From Cardinalis cardinalis (lineage: Eukaryota > Chordata > Aves > Passeriformes > Cardinalidae): a DNA stretch of 64,000 bases. The first letter of the stretch is position 1, and the number at the start of each line of letters is the position of its first letter. Location: the NCBI GenBank assembly GCA_014549065.1, contig JACDOX010000113.1, forward strand, positions 1,555,764-1,619,763. The letters are read 5' to 3'. The notes beneath the pieces were generated by a model, which was not told the origin of the DNA, made no database searches, and was given only the letters and a program-made list of their open reading frames with translations. Made by a program: the position numbers and the translations under genes. This document shows, in pieces, positions 48,413 to 59,500 of this stretch.

Positions 48413-48690
48413 GTTTGAATCTGCACAATTGGACCACTAGAGAAATGTCTATGTTCAAGAATAGACATGAAACTTATTTTCCTCTTTTCCATAGAGGGCT
48501 GAGGACTATGATTATTTTTAGCATTTTTCTTTCCTCTTGAGTTTTTTGTGAAGTACAGACTTGAAAAGATCTGATGCTGTTGTAGGGTAGACAAAAAAAT
48601 GCTGTATAGCTGCCAATTTTTATTTAAATTGTCCTATTTGACTACTCTGTTTCAAATATAGATTGAAAAATAAATGTTCATATATGCTGA
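48413..48690 (+). other. SNX25: Minimal SNX25 3' UTR
   Basis: Non-coding sequence after the SNX25 stop. The first poly(A) signal lies 257 bases after the stop, so the shortest 3' UTR would end near 48690. Later signals at 48920 and 49145 would allow UTRs of about 530 to 760 bases. The end point is inferred, since no transcript was available. Confidence 0.5.
48669..48674 (+). terminator. AATAAA poly(A) signal, SNX25 proximal
   Basis: A canonical AATAAA hexamer within an A-rich run, 257 bases after the SNX25 stop and followed by T-rich sequence. Good candidate for the main cleavage site. Confidence 0.55.
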
Positions 48691-48919
48691 AAGAAACCAG
48701 AAGATATTTTAAACATTTATGGAAAGAAATTTTGCTTATAGTGGTAAACTAATGAATGTTGTACAGTTCTAATCTCTTCACTGAGGATCTGAGCATTCCT
48801 TTTTTTTTCTTGTGTATTGAAAAAGCCTTGTCGTGCAATACTACATGTAAAGCTATTGTGAAAATTTTATCAATTTTGGTTTTACCAAAGATTTCCTGTA
48901 GTTTGAAGCATTTGTAAGC

Positions 48920-48925
48920 AATAAA
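48920..48925 (+). terminator. AATAAA poly(A) signal, SNX25 alternative
   Basis: A second AATAAA about 250 bases further on, which could give a longer SNX25 3' UTR. Whether it is used cannot be told from sequence. An ATTAAA variant follows at 49145-49150. Confidence 0.4.
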
Positions 48926-50434
48926 TATCACAACTGGATTGCAGCACTTGATATGAGGCTGTACTGACAACAGATCAATGGGTTTGACAGCACTACTTTC
49001 ATAAGAAGTATCTACACTGCTTTGAAGTCTGTGTCAAAATTATGTATTGTAAACTGGTATGTCCAAACAGAATGCCTGTGTTCAATGTTAGTTCAGAGAT
49101 TGGTGCTTATGAATTGCTTCTATGAATGATCAAGTAGACATTTAATTAAACCATTCTGATAACTTCCCTGATATTATTCAGGGCTGTTTTATTCAAATGC
49201 CCCAATTTCAAATAACCTTCAAATCTTTCTCTTATTTTATACAAGGAAAGAAAACTGTCTTCAGTGGTTGTTTTTTTTTATTTATGTAAAATATGTAAAT
49301 ATGATGTTAATGCACATCTAAATAATTAAACATCATCAAAAATCCCTAGCTGACACTCATTACTATCTTCTCAATTCAGTACAGTTGTGCTCTTAGAAAA
49401 ACTACTTGCAGTTATGAGTGGCTGTATTGTAAGGTACATACAATCTGTACGATCTACTTAAATCAACATTTTTAGTAACTTCTAACCTTCTGTTCTAACA
49501 GTTTCAGAAGAGTTTGCAAGTTGTGGCACAGTACTAAGAAGCAAGGCAAATTCTACACTTACAAAGCTTCATAAGTAAACAGCCATTTAGAAATGTGCAA
49601 GTTTACCACAGCAATCAGTAAGTTTTCATAGTGGTTAATCAAAGTACATTTTCATAAAAGATCCAGCTTGACATTGCTCAGACAAAAATACTCCTAGCCA
49701 AAAGATTTCCAACTATTTCTAATACAGAGGCAGTGTGAATGCAATATGAAGAATTGAGGAAAACAGGCCTTGTCTTGGGGATGTATATTCAATATCTCCA
49801 TACTAATGTTTGGGGCTTTTTTTCCACAGTTCTGTAAGTAGTATTTATTAGTTTTAGAAACTGGTATGGTTTGAATTGTAAAGCTTGGGGTTCTACTGGA
49901 CAGTTTCCAACTTTGAGTCTCTGCAATCCAAAAGAAATATGTATAAAGACTTTTAAGTAAATCTAGATGCTTTAGAAAGTATGTAGTAGGAAGAAAGTAT
50001 AAGCACCACTATGTTAAAAGCATAAGTATATGCACCAATAACATTAAAAATGGACATGGCCTGTAAGTGGGCTGTGTGTGAAAATGAGACAAGTTTGAAT
50101 TCAGGCTTTTCAGAATATTCAAATTTAAATACTATATATGCAGAAAGGAAACGAGCATCTTTCTTTTGCTTTGTTTTGATTCATGTGCTATGTAGCAATA
50201 TGACATGAAGAAAATACATCTGTCCACATGAAATGTCCTTAATAAACCTTTAAGTCTTCAATATGATTTTTAAAAAATCTGTCTCAGCTTATCTGAGTTA
50301 AAGAGAGCATGAGCTTTTTACTTTCTCTTCTAGATAAAATGAATCAGTGAATTGGTCTAAATAATAATTTATACGAAGTTGAAAAGCAAGCAGTAAGTGA
50401 TGAACAGTCTGTAATTGCTAGGGATTAATGATGG

Positions 50435-50440
50435 TTTATT
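50435..50440 (-). terminator. AATAAA poly(A) signal on - strand, LRP2BP
   Basis: The + strand reads TTTATT, so the - strand has AATAAA 43 bases beyond the LRP2BP stop. This would give a very short 3' UTR. Another - strand AATAAA lies at 49844-49849. Confidence 0.4.
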
Positions 50441-50482
50441 GCAGGAAATATATTTATATACCAGTCACAATTAAAAGAAACA

Positions 50483-50548
50483 CTAAATTCTCCCAAGATT
50501 AGCTGCCAATTCAAGGTGAGAAGCAACAACAGGATCCAGATGGCATGC
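50483..50548 (-). CDS. LRP2BP: LRP2BP last coding exon with stop
   Basis: A 66-base exon; the acceptor gtttttaaag precedes 50548. It reads ACHLDPVVASHLELAANLGR and then Ile and TAG (50485-50483), joining in phase 0 to KYYSK. The YYSKAC-x-L-x-P pattern and the length match the end of the family. Confidence 0.92.
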   Translation of the reverse strand, partial: ACHLDPVVASHLELAANLGRI

Positions 50549-53500
50549 CTTTAAAAACAAAGAATATCAGAGTTCTAGTTTATAGCTAAAATAAAACTGT
50601 ATGTTATCAATATGACAAAGTCTTTAAATGTCAAAAAAAAGGAGACAGTCAACTTGCTAAAGTATTGAAGAGTTTACATATTTGGATTTGAAAAAGGATT
50701 TGGATCCTTTTTCTGATGTCACATTGAAAAAAATTTAGTATTTAAAATTAGCATACTGGACTATAGTGTTAGTCTTGGCTTTAGTTTTTAAAAATTCTGT
50801 ATGTTGGCATGGCAGATGCAGCACCACAGTTGGAAAAATAAATCTGCTTACAGACTGGATGAGTTTCATTCACACCCATCATCTGTTTCAGGACCCTCAG
50901 GGATGCCCATATTCTCTTTCTCATCTCTTAAAAAACTGACTTGGTCTAAGAATGGTAGGCCAAAACCAGAGATGAGCAGTCAATTAAAACAACTATGACT
51001 TCAGGTAAGTGTAATTGTACAGTTAACACGAGAATTTTGCAGGTACAAAAAAAACTGGACACCCTCACAACTCTTTTGAAGTTACTGTTTCAGGGAGTTT
51101 TCTTGTTTATTTTATGTTGCTTCTCTTTTGCTATTGATTTAGAGACACATGACACCAGTCATAGGAACCACCTCTTTACAGTGAGACATCAGTGACCCTC
51201 CTAGACCAGTCTCATGTGTACAGCAAGTGAATAATGAGTGAAAGCCATGGCAGTTTTACCACACTTTAGAAGACAGTGGGAAGGGCTACACTCCTACAAT
51301 GCCATGCAGCAATTTAATTGATGGACCTTTTAAATGCCTTAACTAGGAATGGTCATAATACCTCAGCTTAGGTTCCTTTCCTGATTACCTGCTCATCTTA
51401 TCCTCTATTACCTTTTTACAGTGAGAGAACAAAATATTTAAAGTGTTTGTATTCAGATCACCTGCTCTGCTAAGCCTTCTCTATCAGTGACTTCCCAGAG
51501 TAAAGAGCTACAAAATTTGCTTGCTAAATTATCATTTCCATAACTCTTCATTCATTTAGATTGCACCAAGATGGACACCACAGTATTCTACCTACAGAAA
51601 CAAATGGCCACTACATGCACAGAAACCACAGAGTCTCTGAAGCACAGATGCCAACTTGCTACATTCCCTTCAGCTGGTAAAGCTACCTTGCCTTGATGCC
51701 TTCAGGCATCACTGATATTACTCCACAGATTAATCTTCCAGAGGCCATTATTAGTATTTTTCCTCAAGCTTCTTTTTCATCAGTCTTACTCCAAATTTAG
51801 AAGTTTGGAAAAAATGTAACTGATTTTTCCCCCTTATATATATTGAACAGAAAAAGCAGTAGATCCTCAGCTATCATGGAAAATGTAAACATAAAAATAA
51901 GCATGAGAACCAGTTCTGGTCAATTTAATCAAGGTTCTAATTGTTACAGGCTCTAAAGTATAAGGAAAAGTTACAATTTTTCAGTTGTGAGAGAATGACA
52001 GAAAGCAAATTAATTTGGAGTAAAATTATTCAAATTATTTAGCTAATTTATCTTGGAAGTTACCAGGCTCTTTGCTGTGGTGACTGCATAGGTTTTTTGT
52101 TGTTGTTGTTGGTTATATTGCTTGCTTAAGCAAGTGGGCAGATAACATCCTTTCAAGGCTATTTTCAGTAGTTTTCAGTACACTTCTATCAGTCTACATG
52201 TTCTTGCAAATAGTTTTTAACATAGTGTTGGAGTCCTTAATGAAATAACAAGTTTAGACTAGACTCAGATCCAAGTTATCACTCCATTTCACAAGATAAA
52301 AACCAGTCTAAGATTTTCTCAACTTACTTTAGAATAATACTTCTCAGCAGCCTGCTTGTTTTTCTCTGTGCCTCGGCCAAGCTGGAGGCATCTAGCCAAG
52401 TAGAAAGCAGCCATAGCAGCTCCCTTGGCTAAATATGTTGGATGACAATCAGTTATCTTGGCTAGCATGTTGATATCATCATTTGCTGTAGCCCTGTTGT
52501 GGAATTTAGAGCATTATGTTAGATAATGCTAGTTCAAGCAATAATTAAAGTTGACCATAAATGACTTTGACAATGCCTCCTTTCTGTTTACATTATTATC
52601 CAAAATAAGCTGAAATTTACATGTATTCAGCATCTTATGAGGATTCTTCTATTTTATATTTGATTTTAAGTTAGTCTTATTTGAACATTGTGGTATTGAA
52701 CAGCAAACAAGTATACAACTTTTGAAGTCACTTTCACTATAGTTATATTAATTATAAAAGGCAACATATTTTATGCTAATTGTTCCCTTTAAATTATTTT
52801 ATGGAAATTGTATGTGGAAGAAAGGCAAAGCTCTTATTTCATGTAGCTCTTATTTATTTCACTACAGGAGCAACCTCATGTACTGGAAAAAGTCCCTGCC
52901 CACAGCACAGGGGCTAGAACTTGAAGATCTTTAAAGAGCCAACCCAAACCATTCAGTGATTCTTTGATTCTAAAATTTCCAGTTCTTACAAGGATATTGG
53001 CAAATCATAGTAATCTGAAAATCTGGGACATATTGAGAGCCTCTGGTTATAAAACTCTGTTAGGAAAACCACTTATCACTATCTTGGCTCAATTATTTCC
53101 TTTCTTCTGCATGCTTAGTTTGTCATCGTATGATGACAATGCTGTCATCTTAGTTTCAGCATGTTTTTACTAAAAACCATTTTAAGAATCAGAGGGACAA
53201 AGTGAATGTTGTTTTAACTATCAAGCTATAATCATCTAGTATAATCACTACAATATTAGAAAATGCTATACCTAAGTGGGATTTTTTTTCTGTTGTCTTA
53301 AAACAGATACCCCCAAGCCCCATACCCTTTCCAGGTACCAAACAGTAATAACATGCTTCTTTACACATCATTTTAGCTATGTCAAAGTCACAGACTTGAC
53401 AGAAGAAGGAAAAGTGCAAGTAATTTCAGTTTATAGGTACTTCCTATAAATCAGTGTTATGAAAGATTGTTCTCAAATAATCCTCTGCATGTCAGTGCCT

Positions 53501-56500
53501 GCTAGATCGCCTGAAGTGTTGGGAATGATGTTCTTCCACCTAATTTGGTCACATTTACAAATACAGTAACACAACTGTTCTTATTTAGCAAGAACATTAA
53601 AATAACAGTAACATATCACCTCTAGTTATTCCTGATATGTAACATTTTTCCTTTCCTTTCTGAAAGATAATGTACAGAATGCTGATGCAAATAATGATAG
53701 CCAGTCAAGTCAGGCAAAAATGCTATTTCAGCACAGCTGACTTCAAGAACATACCACAGCAATTGGTAAGTACAACTGTGTGGGATAACTGAATTTGAAG
53801 TGAAGTATCAGTAGGTAATAGACTCCAAATATTAGGCAAGGTTATACCGTACATAGTCACATAATATTTTATGCTTGTATCTAATGTAACAAATGTAGTT
53901 GCTATGAACACAGAAGGACAAATTTTAGCAGAAAAGGTATCAGTGCTTGATACTACTGGCTGAACTGCTAAGATTTTTGCCTCAAGGCTATCTTCAGTTC
54001 TAATTAAGTGTAACTGTTTCAAGTACAGTTTCAGTGTTTTATTTCAGGAATGGTCACCTCTGACAGTACTGTGGGATTTCATTGCTATTTTCTGCAATTG
54101 CAATTGCAGCTGATGAGGTGCACTCTATTTGTCTGAATAATCTACCATGCAGCATTGACTGAAGGGAATTCACTCCCAGTGAGACAGGCTAGACCAGATG
54201 GAACAGTTACCGCTCCAGTTTGACAGTGCAAAAGAAAGAAAAGCAGCAGTTCAGAGAGAAACAACCCTTCTCAGCATGGAGTAGAGCAAACAGCATCCAT
54301 AGCTGAACTACTGAATTAACCAAGCTTCTGCTCCTCAGTGCCATACAGTGCAGCTTCTGTAAGATGGCAAGGTGTGACATGTTTGCTGCTGTGCAGCAGC
54401 GGCTATGTAGACATACCCCAAAAAGCACACACGTTATCATGTGCTACTTGTGCAAGTAGTCAATCTATCTGCATCTTATTTCCAGCAAGTCAATAATCTG
54501 ATTGACAGATTGAACTTTTATCAATACACTGGTAAATGGAGGTTTGTCACAGAAATGTGCTGTTTATCAGCCATAGAACATCGTGCCAACACTGCTCTTG
54601 AACCTGAAGTGGTTGCACTTGTGCCACATTCCAACCAACTGGGGGATAAGCCAGGCCAACCAGAGCAGCAACAAATGTTCCTTAGCTGCTTCCCAGGTGA
54701 GGACCAGAAGACAACCACCTCCAGTGTTGGTGTACAGTGCACACAGCCTGGGGACCAAACAGGAGGAACTGGAGCTCTGCACCCGCTCAAATTCACACAA
54801 CCATAGGAATAACTGAAGCAAGGTGGAACAACTCACATGACAGGAGGATTGTGAGGGATGGCCATAGGCTGTTTTGTAAAGACAGAAAAAGAGGAGGAGT
54901 TATGCACTTGAATTAAGGAGAACCTTGAATGTGGAGAAACAAACTGGCAGCCTTATTGAATGCCTCTAGGTCAGGAACAGAGGGATCATCTCAAGAGGGA
55001 TCTTACACTAAGCACCTGTTATTGACCTCTGAATCAAGACAGTAAGACCAATGAGATAATACTTGGGTCACTTAAGTAAGCTTTGGGTAACAAAATCTGG
55101 ATCTTACAGGTGACTTGAACTACCCAAGCATTAGATGCAATAAGAATACAGCAACTCCCAGGACATTCATGAAGTTCCTGGAATGGAGCAGTGGAGTACT
55201 GCTTCCTCAACCAAATGTCAGTTGTGCCAATCAGGAATGAGGCACTGCTTGACTTGCTACTCCCAAATCAAGAAAATCTACTTTGTAGGACCTCAGTGAT
55301 AGCCTTGGGTGCAGTGATCACAGTATTGAGGATCTGGGATCCTGTTGAGCACTCTGAGGGTTAGTACTAACACAAAGGTTTCAGATTTCAGAATAGTAAA
55401 CTTTAGCTCAAAGCACAGTTGGGAAGGTCTCCATAGGAAGCTTCCATGGAGAATAAAGGAGCTAGTGAGTGCTGGAAATTTTTCAAGAATGCTCTTCTGG
55501 AAGCACAATGAACTGTTTGTTCATTCCCTTTAAAGGTAAGTAGGTAGCAAGAGACCCCCTTGACTTAAGTCCAAGTTTCTGAGCCTGCTCAAAACCAAAG
55601 GAGATGCACACCAAAGATGGAAAAGCAGGTAAAAGGAAGTGGTGGATTCACTGACCTTGTACACTTTTAAGATTCAGCTGGACAGGGAGCTGGGCCATTG
55701 TGTCTAGACTGCTTTTGCCAAGAAAAGTTGGACCAGATGGTCCCTGAGATGCCTTCCAACCTGGAGGGTCTGACACTATGACTGTAGGGGTTAAAGGGAA
55801 TGGTGAAGGCGGGAACCTAGAGGAGATAGTGCACAAGGAAGGCAGGATTGCATCTGGGCATCTGCTTTGGTTTCTAGTTCAAGGCTGTTTTGCTTCATTG
55901 GATCACAAGGAAAAGTTCAATCATACTGAGGAACTGAGAACCTTACAGTATTAATTTTGTCATTGGCTATTCTGTTGTTAAAGATGTTTTGCAATTCATT
56001 ATCTCTAACATTTCTTGAGTTTGAAAGACACAGGACCATAATCTAATAATTTAAATCTGTTTTATGTGGTCTTGCATGAAGAATCTTAATGAAACATAGA
56101 ACAAAAATTACCTTTTGGCTAGTGCAGCAGCTTTTGAGTAAAATTTTCCATTGTAGTAATATTCCACAAGATGGCCTTGAGCATAGATATTTCCAAGTTC
56201 TGTTGCTTTTCTCAACCACTCCAAAGCAGCTTGGCTGTTTTGACGTGTACCCTGTCCATAGAGATACATAATGCCAAGTGCTCCCTTTGATTCCAAATTT
56301 CCATTGTGACATGCTTTTGAATGCCAGAAAAAGGCCTGAACAAGAGGCACAAAGTTAGGGTATGTATTTACTTAGCTGATATCTTGTATCCTGTTTCCAA
56401 AAAAGCTTTTACACGAACCATCCTGTAAGAAATGCTTATACATAAAAAAAGAGAAGAATCCTTGTAAGGCTTTTAAACCTGCTTCATTTACAGTCAGAGC

Positions 56501-59500
56501 TGTCAATCAGTGTTACCTGCTTGAATCATGAAGGTTACCAAAGCTGACAAAACTTTAATCCATTCTATCATTCTTTCTGATATGCTCACAAAAAAAAAAT
56601 CTTAGATAGCAGTGTCAAGTGAGTCAAAATGAGGAATTCTGACTATCTGTTCACATTGGCTTAAATGGATGATAATGTCTAACTACTCGAAATACAACTT
56701 TGAGTCAAATATACCACTGTATTATTTCTCTGAAATTAAAAATTAGTCATGACTATTTTATTTCAAAAGGTAGGGCTTTACCTTCTTCATATCTTTTAGA
56801 ATTGGCATAGAATAAAGCATTCCTAAAGTACTCTGGGCCTTTACACTTGCTTTTGGATTTCCATTGTCTGCAGCAGTAAGCCACAACCTAAGAAAATGGG
56901 GACAACAAAGTTTAAGAAACACACAATCTTACAATTTTTCAGGAAAATCACAGATTGCCCTTACCTTTCAGCCTCTTCAACTGAATGTTTAACACCACAT
57001 CCTTCATAATATGCCCTGCCCAGATTGTATGCAGCTGCAAACTTCAAGTGACTTGCTTCCGGGGAATCAGAGTTGAGTATTTTATTCATGTATTCCACTC
57101 CCCTTTCCTAAAATTGTAGGAAATACAAGTTATATAAGTTCTAAATAAGTTGTTATTATATATAGTTATTATATATAATTTATTATATATAGTGAAGAGG
57201 ATGAAATATATAACCTGAGAATGCACTAACTTCTGCCAGACAGGTAACTTTTCCCCTCTGAAGAAAGGCTGAGGCATACTGGGAGGACAGCTTGGAGAAC
57301 AGTGTCATACTAAAGCAGAACTGACCTTTGGTTACTAGACAGCCCCTAAATTTTTGACCCCAGCATATTTTTAGTGTGAAACATTTTCTCATAAATGTTC
57401 ATTTGATCATATATTACTCTTCTTCACTGACAAAATTTTTCCCAAAAATATTATTGTGCTTATGTAAATGAATGTCACATCCTACACTTGTAACATTTTC
57501 AATTTCAGAATTCTGAGAACTTTTTAATATTGCATATTGTATTTGAATTCATAAAACAATCTTAACAAGAAGGCAAAGTGATACATAGTACAATTTGAAG
57601 ACCCTGCAATTAAAATACCTTAGACTCATAAAGGACAAAATCTGATCATGTTAAATAAGCAGATGGATAACATTGCATATGAGCAACTGGGCCTCAGAAT
57701 TACTTTAGAAATAAGATTTACACTGTTAGGATTTAGCATGGACACCCTGTATAAATACACTAGAAGCAGTCCTTTATAAAAGGTTTTGCTTTTATTTAGC
57801 TTTCATATTGTAATACACAAGAAAGAAAGAAACTTTGTTAAAATGTTTATTTGCAAGTAAACAAATGTGGTAATTATGCAGACATACAGAAAAAATAAAC
57901 CACCTCCAAACCCCAATCAGAATGTTTTCAGTTCTGCTGACAATGCTGTAAGCACCAGAAAGGAGTCTCAATTGTTAATATACTCTTTGGTTCATTTTTT
58001 TGGCCTTCTGTCTTATAATCGACCCTTTTATTCCTAATGCTTGTGTTCTTTCCTTATGCCACTTTTTAAGATCATCTTCACCAACAAATTTACTCTCCTT
58101 ATTATAGCAAAGCATTCCTTTGTCTTCCTTTTTTGCAATAGAATTCTTCAGTTTGAATTTTCAAATGCTTCAGTTTGCATTTTCAAAATGTAATTTTTCA
58201 TGTGTCTAACTTAAGAATAATACTGTCAACCATTGGCAGAAGCACAATCATCTCTGGCATCTGTGCTAAAAGAATAAAAAGTACCTTAAAAAAATCTTTG
58301 TGCCAGAGATCTTATACTTTGAAATATAATTGTTTGATTTCCATTTTGACTCACTTTATTTTCATGTACATAATATGCTTATTAAAAAGTAAAAAAATTA
58401 AAGCAATTTTAAACGTATCTTCCACATGAAGTCCAACCAAGCCCTTGAAAGTTAATTTTAAAATAGAAATTACTGTATTCTTTTATCCCTATTTTATTAT
58501 AACCATTTTTGAGAATCTCCTCAACCCAGAGCCTTCATTCTTTAATGATGCTCTGTAAACATCTGCACTTTATGAAACTAACTCTAAATGAAAAGGCTGT
58601 TAATTTTAAACTAAATAATCATGCTTACAAAGAAGCTCCTAGTAATTATCAGCTGACATTAGAAGAAAAATAAAAAGTGTGCCGCTAAATAACTCACAGG
58701 GTCTTTTTTAGTGCCAAGTCCATCATAATACATTACACCAAGCTGATACATTGCTTGAAAATCTGTATCTTTGATTTTTTCAAATCGCTTTAATGCTTCT
58801 TTGTACAACCCCTGGCAAAGAGAAAACAAACAATAACTCTCTGATATATACACCCTTACTATTTTTCAACCTGGTGTATTTCTCTCATGAACGAAGAACA
58901 AGAAATTGCAACCACAGAACTGGCAGAAAACAGTAAGTTAAGAACCAAGAAAGCTGGGTAACCAAAAGCTATTCTGACAAACTTTCTCCCCTCCCACAGA
59001 TCTTTTTAATTTGAGCAGATAAAGTCTAGTTCAGAGTCCCTGCCCCCTCTCTATGACATCCTTTAACTTAGGTCAGCTGTTCTTACACATCCCTGCTAAG
59101 GGCTGGTTTCACAAAGACTAATCAACCAGACGTCTGAAGGCCTTCATGGACCCAGATGTCTGCCACACATTTCTTATGGAAGTATCACCTGCAACAACAG
59201 AGGTACTTTCACTCCTAAGAATGAATCTCTGAGAGTACTTGCTTCTGCATTAAGTCTGAGAAGAAACCACATTTATAAATACAGTTAAACAACTGTAATA
59301 CAACAGTTAACTGAGCCTGGTGTCCTAATAGAAATATTTTTACACATAAACACTAAGTAAAAGCAATAGAGAAATGAAAATATTCTTATCTATAGTTTTA
59401 CTTCAAACTTTCTGTGTGTTTTGATTAAAAAAAAAAAGACTGCAAAAGCTTAGAACTGAGCAACAGTTCAACAGTCAGTCAAATGTCCTCGCAATGACCC

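Larger units (their letters stand above)
48691..50482. other. SNX25-LRP2BP convergent spacer and 3' UTRs
   Basis: AT-rich sequence between the two convergent stop codons with no recognisable coding exon. It holds alternative poly(A) hexamers for both strands: AATAAA on + at 48920 and 50241, and AATAAA on - at 50435-50440 and 49844-49849. Long 3' UTRs of the two genes could overlap here as sense-antisense pairs. Confidence 0.6.
52494..56111 (-). other. LRP2BP: LRP2BP intron with CR1 copies
   Basis: 3.6 kb; holds the CR1 tail at 52882, the degenerate CR1 at 54640 and an 18-bp palindrome at 54092-54109. Confidence 0.88.

Noticed and set aside
54441..54836. Overlapping frames on both strands near 54.6 kb
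   Set aside because: They lie in and next to the decayed CR1-type element, and no conserved host protein is visible.
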